Counted from the first letter of the stretch, positions 50,837-63,306 are shown. The stretch is DNA of 64,000 bases from Anoplolepis gracilipes (GCF_047496725.1 NC_132986.1:2504001-2568000); one strand, 5' to 3'. Program-made: numbers and translations. Notes: generated from the sequence alone by a model not told the origin.

Positions 50837-51819
50837 CGCCAATCTGTAATACCGAAATAAAGCGATCAATGATATTTTACTGGTATAAATAGAAGTGTTT
50901 TTAAATCTGAAAGCGACAACAATCGAAAACTCATATTTTTACATTCTATTGTCATGTTTAAAAACTGAATTATATAAGAAAATTATGTAAGAAAATGTAT
51001 GCGACTTATTAATGCAAAATCGTTTTAATCAAGCTTTCTTTTTTTTAATAGCTGGATGGATATATCTCCTGTCTTTATATACGTCTTTTCTTATAAAAGG
51101 TAAAATCAGCAAATAATCATCATTTTAAACGTCATAAATGATTACAACGGTAAATCTGTCATGTAATATTACGTAATATGTTTAATGTTATACAAGTTGT
51201 TACACTAAATTTTTCGATAATACAGCGAGGCTCGCATTGCAAGAATAAATTCATATTCCTGTTATAATAAAATTCTAAATAGGCGTTTTGTATCGTTACA
51301 TGTCACGCGTGTACACGTGCGTACCGAGAATGAAAGAACGTTGAGCTCGATAACGATCCGAGCCACGACCGTCCAGTCGCATCCGGAGGATGAATCGGCC
51401 TGGCACGACGCAGCAGAGAAACGTGCAGCGGCCACATTAAATTATCTATCGCGCAATTATTCATTTATGCTTATTCGCCTTGATACAACCCGCGGATCTT
51501 GAATTATTACCGGCTTAACCGGACTTTTAATTCTAACGTATTACCATACTTATCGTAGCGTACGAGCGATTCGCGTCTCGCCGAGCCGCGCCAGGTCACT
51601 TTTATGACGCGCTTTTATAAATTTTTTTTTTTGACATTATACATTTAAATTTCTTATTATGACTTATTATAGAGCGTTAGAAGTTCTATAATAAGTCAAT
51701 AAGAATATTTTCAATGTATTTCTTCTCAATATTTAAAAAAAAGCTTGTATACAGCCGGCTATTTTATTTACTTCGCATTTAAAGTATAAATGAACTTTCC
51801 CGACAAGAAAAATTTTTTG
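50837..51819. other. AT-rich spacer with a CpG-rich island
   Basis: AT-rich except 51290-51610, a high-complexity block with CCGGCTTAACCGG and several TTATTTATG-like Hox-type motifs. Candidate regulatory DNA. No gene recognised. Confidence 0.35.
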
Positions 51820-51830
51820 TTAATAATAAT

Positions 51831-52228
51831 TTTCAAACACGTAACTATAAACTTGGCAATGAGAGCCATACGCAGATGTTAATACGTAAAATTTCTTTAG
51901 AAATTAATTATTTCGCGAAATTTGAATCTTGCACAGGGCACATATTTTACTCGGTGTATTTTATCAAGAAATAGATTCTCATTTTTGAGAATTCTATAAT
52001 CCCTCTTTATTCCCCTGAAGAGATATAGACGAGAAAAAATATCGGGGCGAAGAGGGGGTTATAGAAATCTCAAAAATGAGAATCTATTTCTTGGTAAAAT
52101 ACACCAAGTAAAATATGTGCCCTGTGCACGATTCAAATTTCGCGAAAGAGTTAATTTCTAAAGAAATTTTACGTATTAAACATCGCGCATGACTCTCATT
52201 TCCAAGTTTATAGTTACGTGTTTGTAAA
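51831..52228. repeat. Long inverted repeat (foldback): 2 x ~185 bp arms, 28-nt loop
   Basis: Left arm 51831-52015, loop 52016-52043, right arm 52044-52228. Aligning the left arm to the reverse complement of the right arm by eye gives about 14 differences, roughly 92% identity. Long exactly matching blocks include the ACGTAACTATAAACTTGG, CGCGAAATTTGAATC and AGAAATAGATTCTCATTTTT stretches. A 14-bp direct repeat TTAATAATAATTTT lies at 51820-51833 and 52253-52266, overlapping the left edge and 24 bases outside the right arm; it could be a target duplication or AT-rich chance. No coding frame. Either a foldback/MITE element or a hairpin-RNA locus. Confidence 0.95.
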
Positions 52229-52266
52229 TATTGGAGCCTTATTTATCTCGAATTAATAATAATTTT

Positions 52267-52628
52267 ATTAATCTTATTATCTTTTTCTTTTATAAATATT
52301 ATATTAGTATCTAGAATTTAGTTAGTAAAAAAAATTTATTGGTTAGAGACATTTTGTATATATAAAAAGCAAATCGTCACAATATTCTGTTAAAGGAAAG
52401 GAACTTTATATCAAAAAATTTATCATAAAAACCTGATTAATTTCGCGTGAAAAATAATTGTATCTTCTTTTTGAAAATCGTAATTTTCAAGAAGAATCTA
52501 TTCTATGCTAGAAACTCGACGAGGAGAAGTTGGATCCCTCTTGTGCATCACGGTGGTTGGTTGCAAGGAAGGCATATTTAGTACATAAATCAAAGCCCGA
52601 GTGGCCCTTGCTGGAGGCTAGGAGTTTA
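52267..52628. other. AT-rich spacer
   Basis: AT-rich sequence; from 52500 it grades into the segment that resembles 53335-53545. Confidence 0.5.
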
Positions 52629-52739
52629 TATGCTAATATAAGGTGGAGCACACTGTGCGCTGGTCGCCATCTTGACCGCAATGTAATGTCTTGGAAATTT
52701 ACAGCGTAAAATGTTTGGAAACACGAGATTACCAATATG
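52629..52739. repeat. Diverged segmental repeat, copy 1
   Basis: Shares TATGCTAATA, CGCCATCTTGACCGC (15 identical bases, 52665-52679) and CGAGATTACCAATATG (16 identical bases, 52724-52739), in the same order and orientation, with copy 2 at 53417-53541. Weaker similarity extends upstream to about 52540. CGCCATCTTG matches the YY1/Pho core, and on the minus strand it reads AAGATGGCG, a start-codon-like context. Confidence 0.8.
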
Positions 52740-53139
52740 GTTATTTGCTTATTTCTCAAAAATAAAATTTTATATTTTTCGGAACAAAATTTTAAAACTT
52801 TTAAATTTTTCACCATATTTTATCTGTCTGATAAAATAATAAAATTTAAGAAAAACTAAATATACATATTTCAGGTAGTGGTTAAATTAAATAAAACATC
52901 AGCACACGTACACACAATTGCTACTGTAACTTCAAAATCATGTCTTGAAAGTTTATAGTAATTCATTACATACATATTTTTATAAAATTATAAGAAATTA
53001 TACATTGCTTATCAAAAATAACTTAAATAATTTTCTTGTTATTTTCAATTTATACTCTTATAAAATTAAAAATTTAATAGAATTATAAAAAGGAATATGC
53101 CTTGCATATATATACATAACGTAAGTGTCCAAATTTTGC

Positions 53140-53141
<2 letters not shown>

Positions 53142-53199
<58 letters not shown>
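53142..53199. repeat. (TA)n microsatellite
   Basis: TA array of about 29 units between the two copies of the diverged repeat. Confidence 0.97.
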
Positions 53200-53201
<2 letters not shown>

Positions 53202-53416
53202 ATTCTTTTAAAAACAGATTATAAAAACTTTATAAAATTATACAGCGCAGAAAAATAAGGGAAGTATTACAGAATGTAAAACAGGTTGAGCGAGCAATCT
53301 GTTCGAACGAGAGGAGAGAGTACATGGAATTTTTTCCAAATTGCACGCATCCAAAGTGCCTTGGCGTTACGCTCGTAAAAATGAAAAACGATTTCTCGGG
53401 TCCGGCGTGTGTTTTG

Positions 53417-53541
53417 TATGCTAATACTAAATCGAGCACGCTGTACGAGCCCGCCATCTTGACCGCGATAGCGTCTTGCCCGGGGTCCGGGAGAGACGAG
53501 AGATGGCAAAAATATTCTCCACGCCCGAGATTACCAATATG
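53417..53541. repeat. Diverged segmental repeat, copy 2
   Basis: Partner of 52629-52739; identical islands at 53417-53426, 53452-53466 and 53526-53541. On the minus strand a 140-codon frame (53230-53652) crosses it, and after a one-base offset the two copies encode nearly the same short peptide (SVLDLVLAYK versus SVLHLILAYK). That could mean an old duplicated coding piece, or simply conserved DNA. No family recognised. Confidence 0.8.
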
Positions 53542-54900
53542 CCCGCGACACGGCGAGTACATTCTTTCTCGGTGAACGAAAACGGGAACGGAGTTACTGT
53601 CTAGATATTTCGGAAACTTGGCATGCTCGCAATTGAAATATCTCGCCTCCACTCTGCGTACCGAAAAGTTTTGAAAAGTTTGGCAAAATTGTCAACGGAG
53701 GACTATGAGATGAACTTTGTCAACTCTCCATGACAGATTTTCTTTTTCTGCAAATCTGTTGAGCAGCGAAAGAATAATTTTTATCTCGTTTGATTTCGGG
53801 AAATACGTTTCATACATAATAGACTTTTTTTTTTTTTTATCACGTTATGAAATAAATGTTGGAGATACAGTTCCAACAAAATTTGTTATACTTATCAATT
53901 TAAGCGATTAAATATTAATTTATAAAATTGGATAATGTCGATCAATCGATGCTGATAATGTTGTAAAATTCACAAGCAGACGAATAATGTGCTTTCTTTG
54001 GCAGCCTTTAGTAGTGGCGTTATGGCAAACGTTTAATTAAACTTGTAACAATACGCCCTTCCCTATACCCTGTCCCTGTCGCGCGCACCCTCTCTCGCGG
54101 CTAAAGGGTTCTCTCCGTTGTTATGCGCGAGTCGTAGAGAAATCCGACCCCGTGTCGTATCACGGCGCCGTAAAGGCGATTGCCGGTTTGCTGCGCCGTG
54201 TTTCGTAATATGCGGGCATCTTCGTGTTCGTGTTACGACCCGCCGTTTTCTTATCTCGACCCGGACGAACGTGTCATCTGCTCCCCGGCTCTTTCCACGC
54301 CCGCCAATGTCTTTCGTCCGACTGCTACCTTCCGGTAACAACGAAAGACTTGCTTCTCTCACAACGAAATTTTCGCAAGTATGAAGTTGCAGTCAACGCA
54401 GTTATATGTAACTTGTTACATGTATGTTGTTACATGAATAATTAAATAGTTCATATAATTAAAAATAATTAATAATTAAACTCATTAGATTAAAAATTCT
54501 CTGTCTTAAACGCTTGCTCATACATCTATTCGTTTGTTTAATTTTAGACAATGTGAGAGTCTTTATATTATAAACTTTATTTTCTAAAGGTAACATATAT
54601 GGTATGTCAATTATATCGTTAATTATAAGACTATAAAAAAAATATAATACAAATACTGTTTCAAGTAAAAATTTTTCAACTGATGCAGACCTTCAATTAC
54701 AAACATATAGTTTATTCCATGCCAAGAACCTTAATCTTGTACGCATTTCCGGTTAGGTGGCGAGAAGTGTATTTAGCTTCCATTTGTACAACAGTATAGC
54801 CCGAGGAAAAAATTCTTTAGCCGCTTAAATAAAAACGATGTCGGCGGGAAGACCGACGGGAGTTCGCTATTTCCATTTTTCATCAGGATCCCCGTAATAC
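53542..54900. other. Mixed noncoding DNA
   Basis: CpG-rich at 53542-53680 and 54000-54390, AT-rich elsewhere, with a 14-nt poly-T at 53825-53838. Opposed overlapping frames of 73-99 codons in the GC-rich part are not recognised. Confidence 0.45.
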
Positions 54901-56480
54901 GGGGGAGTAGAGGTGCTGTGCGGTGGCTGTAGAGGACGGAAGGAGCGGAAGGAGAGAGAAAGAGAGAGAGAGAGGGAGAGAGAAAGCGAAAAGAGAGGGC
55001 GGCTTTGGAAAGGGCGGGAACGGGTGTTGTATAAAACCGCTCGCGACATTACCTCCAATATTCGCAAAACGGATTCTCCGGCAGCCGCCTCATCCCGCAG
55101 GGAGCGCATCCGCCTGCCCCCTCTAACCTTCCCTCCCCCCACCCCTCCATCCCTCTCTCTCCCTCGCAGCCCTCCACGGTCCGCCACGGTGGTAATGAGG
55201 TGGTTTCAATTCTGGCCTCGGGGCGCACACCCCGGCCGGTGGTGTAGGTGCACCAGCTATTGCCATGTAAATGTCCAAGCGAGAGGGAACGATTGCGCGA
55301 GATTGATAAAAGGAGGGGCAAGAAAGGGTGGATGAAAGACTTGGATGGTCGATCCATCCGCGAGCTGTCGCACCTGTACGAATCTCTGGAGAATCTTTGC
55401 GTGGATAGTTGAAATACAACTGCGGAGAGTGATAGTAAAAGCGCAACAGTGTGATAAACGCGCATAGTTTATCGCGCTGACGTAAAAAGGGAAACTAACT
55501 TGAAAGTGCTGTTACTTTCAACTATATTCATTCTAAATACTCTTGAAATATTTAGTTATTATTTATTCCTATTAAAACATACAATTCTGGATATTTATTG
55601 AGAATCCAAGGTTTGATATATATTTACGTCGAACTAAGAATGAAATAATCTATTATAATAATTGTTAAAAAATCAAAGATTATTAATAAGATAAGAGATG
55701 TTTATAATTTTATATCGCGAAACAAAATATGAGCAATCTGAATTTTTTAACCCAACATTCTCTTACCATCTCGATCGTCAAACAGCGGCATAACGCCGAG
55801 CGTTTTATTGTCACGGACCAATAGGAAGCCGTATCGTGTAATCTTCGAACACTCTCAAACTTTTCACCCCGTTATCGTCGCCGCACCGTCGACGACTGAA
55901 ACTTCCACAAAGAAAGTTTGCCGTTAAGCAGTACGTCGTCGCAGCGAAAAGAGGAGAATGAAAAATAAAAGAATCGGGCGAGGAGTTGTGAAACGAGAGA
56001 CTCGCGAGAAATAAAGTACTTGGTGTCACCAGCCACGGATCCTCAGGGTTCCGTTGCCGGACTCGATCGGGGAGGGAGAGAGGGAGGAATTGGAGGACGG
56101 CCACCCTTCAAAAATAAATCGCGAAGGCGCCACGACTCATAATTTAAACTAGCGCAGTTTCGGTAACTAGTTTCTCCCCTTTCATACAGATGAAACCAGA
56201 GAGAACGACGAGAAATCGGTCGTACGGGTGAAGGAGGAGAAACTCTGCTCGCTACAGAGCGGGTAGAAATAGGTGCCGTCATAACCGACGGTTGTAAAGC
56301 GATTCACGCTAAATCGTCGAATGAGTTTATTGCGCTCATTGACCGCCAACCCCCGAAGCAGAAGCGTGTGCGAGTTAAAACCGTTGGACTAGATACGATT
56401 CGCAATGACTTGGAACCGCTCGGTTATGCCAGTATCGCGACCAATATGGAACCACCAATGATCCTTTATTCCTTATCTTG
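54901..56480. other. GC-rich, purine/pyrimidine-biased islands
   Basis: Bases 54940-55340 switch from GA-rich (54945-54990) to C/T-rich (55110-55175) on the plus strand, giving Arg/Glu- or Pro/Ser-rich frames of up to 140 codons on both strands. Bases 55740-56480 are CpG-rich. An 8-bp hairpin (TTGAAAGT and ACTTTCAA) lies at 55500-55521. No gene recognised. Confidence 0.35.
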
Positions 56481-57612
56481 CCAAAATGGATTTGGAACCT
56501 TTAATTTTGAATAGAAAATGTCAAGCATAATTTTAAAAATATTGGGTAAATATTATTTTATTTATTTTTTATTTATTAGTTTATTATATAGTATATTCTA
56601 ATTAATATACATAATAACTATGATATACTATAATGATTTTCTTATTAAGTTGTTTTAACGTGTTAAAATTTTTGTAAAAGTTTTCTCAAAATTAAAAATT
56701 TTCTATAATTATTGTAATATAAATGTGTAATTAATATAATTTTTAATTTTGAAATTTCTTTGAGGAAATTTGTATAAATTTTAATATATTAAAATAACTA
56801 TTCATATATGAATAGTCATTATATGAAAATAGAGTCAATGCGCACTAAAAATGATGTAATAATATTAATATTACTTACAATTAATATTATTCCTTTAAAA
56901 AGAAAAGAAAAAAGTTTATTTATTTAGACATATGTAGCTAAAATAAAAATAGTAACTCTGAACTGACCAATGTAACTGATGCCACTGTAAGGCAATAGTG
57001 TGAGTTATTACGTGTTTATAAGCGACACGTGCTAGTCATATAGGTCATCGTATTCTCGCTTGAAAGACACTCGCGTCATCGTCGAGAGACCTTTTAGCGA
57101 TTGGAGCCATGTATCTGCCTGAGTCGTCTGAGTTATCACGCCATAGTTGCGGACGGTTCTCCAAGTAATTGAAACGAAACTTTCCACAGTAGATGCCGAT
57201 AACGCGACTACATCGCGAGGAACAAAGAAAAAGCAACGACGGCGAGTCGGTGTGACCAAAGTTGGCGGATGCGGCCTCTCGTCCAGGACATTCTTATTAT
57301 CCCTCTCCAGGTTTCCGTAATCTTCGAATGCAGATCGGCCGTTCGCGGCCGATCGTTCCCCATTAACGCGCGCGCGAATCGCCCGGTAATTGAATAATCC
57401 GTTATCACCGCCTTCTACGTGATTGCATCGAGCGCGCGGCAGCAAATCGCTCGCATTTATCTGCTTCGGCAAGAACTTCACGATCGAAGAGCAACGATGA
57501 AAATTGCCGTTTGCTTTTTAGCCGATCTCTGTAGTCGGCGACTTAATCGAATCTGAGTTATATGGCTGATCTACGAATCTCGTCGTTTGCGTTACACGCC
57601 GTAGATAAGACA
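56481..57612. other. AT-rich stretch with a palindrome, then CpG-rich block
   Basis: Bases 56481-56960 are AT-rich, with a 20-bp perfect palindrome at 56807-56826. Bases 57000-57520 are CpG-rich; the minus strand is open for about 160 codons between stops (57032-57516) but without an ATG near its start and without a recognised domain. It could be an internal exon of an unknown gene, but chance is as likely. Confidence 0.3.
56807..56826. repeat. 20-bp perfect palindrome
   Basis: ACTATTCATA followed immediately by TATGAATAGT, its exact reverse complement. Confidence 0.8.
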
Positions 57613-57639
57613 AGAGAGAGAGAGAGAGAGAGAGAGAGA
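57613..57639. repeat. (GA)n microsatellite
   Basis: Pure GA array of about 13 units. Confidence 0.95.
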
Positions 57640-60410
57640 AAACTCAAACGAATACTTTAGTAATTTGAAAATTTATTCCTGCTGGTCCAGTCGAATAGGA
57701 CGGACAGAGAAATTATTGATAATTTAATTTTTTCCGAATTTTGTCCGTAGTCGACGTTTATCTCCGATGACGTATGAGAAGAGATTATTTCACGACAACC
57801 AAACAAGAGATTGAAAAAGAAACGCGTCTACGATTCCGTCATCAAAGTGCGTTTCCTCCGTTGAGCAATGGCGGTCCATATTTTCGTCGCGGATGCTACC
57901 GAGGGACGGCGACGGATCTATAAGTATTTTCTCAGATTGAAAAGCTTTCGGCATGAAATATGGGTCAGAGATATGGGCGCGCACAACCCTTCCTCTCGCT
58001 TTAATGGAATTAGTATTTAATACTCGAGGGGCCGGCGTACGCGAAAGGGCGTTCTCTAAAAACTAAGTGGATCTGTCCCGGGCTGGGCGAACACCACGAT
58101 CTCGTTTATCGGTATTGCCTTGCAGAAAATTTAGTACTCGCTACAACCTTCGAATTACAAAAGCCGTGCTGGAAAAATAACGGTCGAAGAAAAAAATTAC
58201 CGGCTACTGCGGCCACCATCACGGCGACAAATCTTTGCTTTCACCGGCAAGTCGAAAAAAAAGAGAAATCGACGATAAAATATCGAAAACAAGCACTTTC
58301 AAGAGTTACGATTTAATTAGTTGCTGTCGTGCATCGTCTGTGTGTACAGTTAAAACGAAAGATTTATTACAGGGTATATATCCGTATAGGTATGTTCGAA
58401 ACATAAGAATATCCCTTTAACCGGATAAAGTGAATTAATGAAAAATAAATTAATTATCGATAATGAATAAAACTCTTTAAAAATAAAAGAATATGAACTA
58501 TAAAAAACTAATAATAAAATAAATACAATCAATTAGCATTTCATATACAGATACCTTAGAACAATATGTTACAATGTTACAATATTATATAAGATTGAAT
58601 CAAAATAAAAGCATTACTCATTGTCAGCTATATTTTAAATATCATATTCTTTCTCGAAAGAAGAGTCACATAAAAATTCTAAAGATGGAATATCAATTTT
58701 ACACACATCTAATGTATCTTTTACGGTATGATCATGAACAATGATGACGTCGGATACGCTAGCATATCAAGAATATCTGACTGACCACTAACGACGGCTT
58801 CGATAATCGAACACAAAGTCCATCGTGCCCCGTACACGACGAGTATTGTGCTCATGACCCCCTGAGACAACGGGGTTCGCACCCTATTGCCTCCGACACG
58901 GACGTCTCAATTAAATGTATACGAGGCAAGTGGGGTTGATAGAGCGTTCGGTCATAAATATGAATTATCCGCGGTAAACGCTCCCTCGAGGGCGGACGGG
59001 AACCAAAAGGAGACTGAGAGTCGGCTGCGATTTTATTCTAAGACGTCAACGACGGTATCGCATTGTCGACAGATTTCGGCACTTAATAAGACAAAACCGA
59101 CAAACAACAAATAAAAATGTCATCTTTTATATTTAATGCAATATTAAAACACAAATCGTTTTTAGTGTAACATACAAATTATTAGAAAAACATTTATAAT
59201 TAGATAAAATATATATTTATTTACTAAATCTAATAACGCGATTTATATTATAATGCGAGTTATCAAATTAACGCATCATTACTAAATTTAATAATACAAA
59301 TTATTATAATAAATATATGATTGCACGGATTTACTGAATTTAATAAAGGGAGTCGTTATAACATGGAGTTATTAAATTTATTAACGCGGTATTAACCGCT
59401 TTTCAATTGCGGCTGCTGTTTGACACCATAAAATTTGAATACTGTATTCCTAATTATACTAGTATTTCTAATTATATATAATACGATAAATGCAAATATT
59501 CAAAAACATTTTTACACCAGGAAAAGTCTTCTATATATTTTTGAAAAAAATTATTTTTTCGTTATATAAGTCAACAAAATATTTCGCAAAAAATTCAACG
59601 ATAAAGCTATTAATCAATTATAAATTTTTGCATATTATATAATTGACAATAATATAATCTTGTGATGATAACTATGTGAAAATTAAAATAAAAATACATA
59701 AAATTCTATTCAAATATAAAAATTCCTATGGTCTATGATCTATTTATTTAAATGCAGTTGTATTAAAAAATTACTAAATTTAATAACTAAATAATAAAAA
59801 TTCTAATAGAACTGTTGCAAGTCTTCATTGGACATCAAAATATACTATCTCACTAAAAGTAAAATATATTAGATTTAATTAATTATTTACTGATAAATAA
59901 GCGACGAAAATACAAGTTCGTAATTTGAATATAAGAAATATTTGAATATATGAAATAGTATCGATTCTCTGGCGGTTTGATTCAATCACTCTAATAGAAA
60001 AGTAATGTCGACCCTCTTCGTCGAGGCTTCTGGATTGTAATACGCCTTACGGCACGCAAGGGTGTTTATGAAGTATGACGATGCGTTTTAGCAGATTGGT
60101 GACGATAGCAACGGCCAATCGTAATAACGCAGATCGAGCGAATCTTTTCGAATAAGTAAGAAAAAGTCTCATTCCCCTGAGAAAATCTGTGCAATAATTC
60201 TCCATGATTCATGCGACCATTTTGCTATCATAAATAATAATGAAACAATAATTATTATATAATCGTTATATTTAATTACGATATTAAATATTACTCGTTT
60301 ATATACTTCCAGCATCAAAACTAAAGTTATGTCAATCTCTTCGTATATTTAATTATCATAAGCAAAATCTTTTTGATTAATTAAATTAATTAGGAATCAA
60401 TAGAAAAAAG
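57640..60410. other. CpG-rich blocks in AT-rich DNA
   Basis: Blocks at 57740-58330, 58740-59110 and 59990-60200 are CpG-rich; the remainder is AT-rich, with repeated ACTAAATTTAATAA-like phrases between 59220 and 59400. No gene recognised. Confidence 0.4.
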
Positions 60411-62166
60411 AAAATCGCTTTGCAAGTGACAAAGTGAAAACGAGCAAGGAATTATCTCGTGCACATGCAAAATGCGTAATTCACTGAATTTTCGACGTCG
60501 CGCGGAATCGTCGGTGCGGAACGTCCCGACGCTCCGGAGGACACGAGGGCAGAGAAAAAGGGGAGGGAGAGAGGGAGAAGGGTCGGCGGGAAGCGCGATG
60601 GAGGGGCAGAAGGGCGCGAGTAAATTCGTAGGTTGAAGGCGGCGGGCTCTCTACCCTTGTGCCGAGATTAGCATAAATATGGCGTCTTAGAGCGGGGCAG
60701 TTTGTCATCGTTAGCAAAGCACACGCTTCCTGGGACTCGCCCAGTCACACTCCTGTGAATCGCCGAGCTGGTGTGTATTCCCCGCGGGATACCGCAACCG
60801 GGAGTCCCGCAGGAAGGAAACCGCCGATGTAGGTTGGTAGATACACGAAGCCGCGGCTCTGTGTATATGGATAACCCGCCCCCCGCCCCCTCCCCCCGAG
60901 AAAACCAACCCCGGGACCTTACCTTCCCTTCCTTTAGTCAGGAGACAGGTATTTCGGTACCCCAAACTTCCCGAACGTGGATTCCTGCGGGTGTCGCGCT
61001 CAACGGGTACCGTGATTTAGTTGTAATTGCAATGAGCTTTCAACGCGAAAATTAATGCAGCTGCCGCCTCTCATGATTTTATATGATGACGAGAACTTGA
61101 ATAAGTTCTATAAAGCGTCATGTTTGCTATATTATTATCGCAAATCTATATCCTTTTAATTTTACGCTAAAATAGATTAATGGATCATATATAATCCGGC
61201 TTTAGTAGATTATATTTTTAAAAACAATAATAATAAATAATAAGCAACGCGACTTGATAATTCCATTTTTTTATGGCTTATAAATTAAAATTTTTTAATT
61301 ATTTCATTCGCACAACTTTCGTACGATTGTTTGTACAGATGATACTCGATTTCTTCTAACAATGTACAATATCATCAAATTTTCGCGATAAAGCTCGCAT
61401 CCGCCGAGGGAAAAATTGTCTTGGGAAAAAAACGCGAGAATGCTTATTCGCGGAGTTTGCACGCGATTCGAATGCGACAGGAACCGTGCGTCTACCTCCG
61501 CGCGCGACTTCTTGTCGTGCCAGAAGCATGTTTTGCCGCTCGCCCGCCCTGCCCTGGCGGGGAACCACTTTCGCCCCCTTTCCCCGCCTTCGACCCCCGA
61601 CGGCCCTCTCGCCGCCGCGCTTTCGGAGAATATGGATCGGCCCTGACAATATTGCCGTCGGTACCACCCCGCGTCTCCGCCACCGGCATGATATACGCGG
61701 CCGCATTTCATATATTCCATTGTTTCCAAGTTTTCGGATCCATTTGTAAGATTAAATTTGTAATGCGGGAACACATATACTCACATACACGCGCCCCCTC
61801 CCCCTTCCCCTCGTTCCCCCCGTGCCACCCCCTCACCCTCGCATCCCCCCCGCCGCATCGCCACCTTTCGCTGCGCGCAGAGAGAGGCGACGCATATGGC
61901 CGACCGGTCAATTTTCTCCGGCATGCTAAAACATCGAACATAGCGAGAAATCTGCAGTCTGCAAACTCGGTTTTTCCTCTCGAGAAGTGTCGAAATCTTT
62001 TCCGTATATATTCCGTATGACTTTCGAATCTCGCAGTTCGAAAAGAAAGTGTCTAAGGAGTTTTAAATTCATTTTTTTCAAGAGAAATTATATCTGAATC
62101 TATGTAAATATATAAAGAAAGTTTTAATTCGTTTTACTAAAAACATTTATAAGACTTCTTCTAATT
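60411..62166. other. GC-rich islands with C-rich runs
   Basis: Bases 60480-61060 and 61400-61930 are the most GC-rich in the window, with C-runs at 60881-60898 and 61793-61855. Overlapping frames reach 199 codons (61421-62020, plus) but are Pro/Arg/Ser-rich and open on both strands. A TATA-like ATAAATAT (60673-60680) lies 25 bases before a CAGTTT initiator-like site, somewhat short of usual spacing. Possibly promoter-type islands; no gene recognised. Confidence 0.3.
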
Positions 62167-62187
62167 AAAAAAAAAAAAAAAAAAAAA
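62167..62187. repeat. Poly-A tract (about 21 nt)
   Basis: Uninterrupted A run, with a second shorter A run at 62229-62238. No attached retroelement recognised. Confidence 0.9.
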
Positions 62188-62354
62188 GACTTTTCTTAAT
62201 AAAGTCAACATTTTATCATATTCGAGGAAAAAAAAAAAGGAAAGAATAGAATACTGATACTCATTTCTATTGGTGGTTTCCGCAGCTTCTGGCCAAAGAC
62301 ACAGTGGCAACGTATGCACGTGTACATACACACGAGGGTATAATGTATGGAGCA

Positions 62355-62394
62355 TATATAAGCTATGTGCGTTAACCAGCCACTCTCAGATTGG
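62355..62394 (+). promoter_or_regulatory. Candidate core promoter: TATATAAG box plus TCAGATT initiator
   Basis: TATATAAG (62355-62362) and an arthropod-type initiator TCAGATT with predicted +1 A at 62388. The T of TATAAG at 62357 falls at -31, the canonical spacing. The first downstream ATG (62394) opens only an 11-codon frame; another ATG at 62413 opens a 26-codon frame ending at 62494. The predicted transcript could be noncoding or have a 5' exon here. Motif-based inference only. Confidence 0.3.
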
Positions 62395-63306
62395 ATGGCG
62401 CGCTTTTCGGCATATGGATTCGTCGCGGATTGACCCGCGGTTTCCATCCCCTAATGGGAAATTCATGTCTACGATTGTGCTCGCCGCGAAGTAGCCGCCA
62501 CCGAGATCACTTCGCGACTTTTGGTCCCGCGTGTAAATAGAGACAGATTGTCGCGTTATGTTCGTAATTATACGTGATTTATGAAACCACGCTGCATAAA
62601 AGTTGCTCACTATTTTACGCTTATTATTGGCTAACGAGTATGTCAGTTAATTAATTGCGGAAAAAATATAAAAATTATATACTGCAGTTTCTACGAGAGA
62701 TAAACAGAAAAAGTATAGAAATTATACTGTAAATAAAATTATTATATTTTTTTCGTGTTTTTTGGAGAATATCTCAGGCAAATACAGATTCTCCGGAATA
62801 AGTTATATAAAATGGTCAAGTTACAAAAAGATTTGTAGAACTATGAACTCTATTATGTAAATATTTAATTGAATTTTTAATTGAATTTTTAATTATAGAA
62901 GTTAAATCGTGAAAAAACGCAGTACATATATATTATGTTTATTCTAATGTATTAGTGATATAAACTCTTCAACGAGTAATTTTGGATTCTTCATATGTCA
63001 AATTGCTTTTTTTCAATCAGCTGTTTCAAAGTTGTAATTTATATCACACAATATTGCATAAATATTTAATATATAAAAATGATTGCTTCCTTGTATTAAG
63101 CGTTTTAAATTTGCAAAAAGTAATAATAATTAGTACACAGAAAGAATTGGATTCATTATGAAGTGTTATATTAATTTCAACACAGTTTTGATGCAAAATT
63201 ACAATTCTGAAAGTCGAAAAATTTCTTCGTGAAAAAAGGCCTGGACAGTTTCCTATCTGGATGGAATCCTCCCTCAGTCTGACATAACTCCAATGCAGAA
63301 ATAAGC

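Noticed and set aside
57032..57516. About 160-codon open minus-strand stretch
   Set aside because: No ATG near the start and no clear acceptor/donor pair or known domain; kept only as a note in the region entry.
58874..58886. GGGTTCGCACCC, like a tRNA T-arm
   Set aside because: The conserved loop A is missing and no cloverleaf can be drawn upstream.
60671..60705. TATA-like ATAAATAT followed by CAGTTT
   Set aside because: Spacing of about 25 bases is shorter than the usual 30-31, and the motifs are loose matches; not listed as a promoter.
61421..62020. 199-codon plus-strand open frame
   Set aside because: Lies in C-rich DNA, is open on both strands over the same bases, and its Pro/Arg/Ser runs come from base composition. 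No domain recognised.
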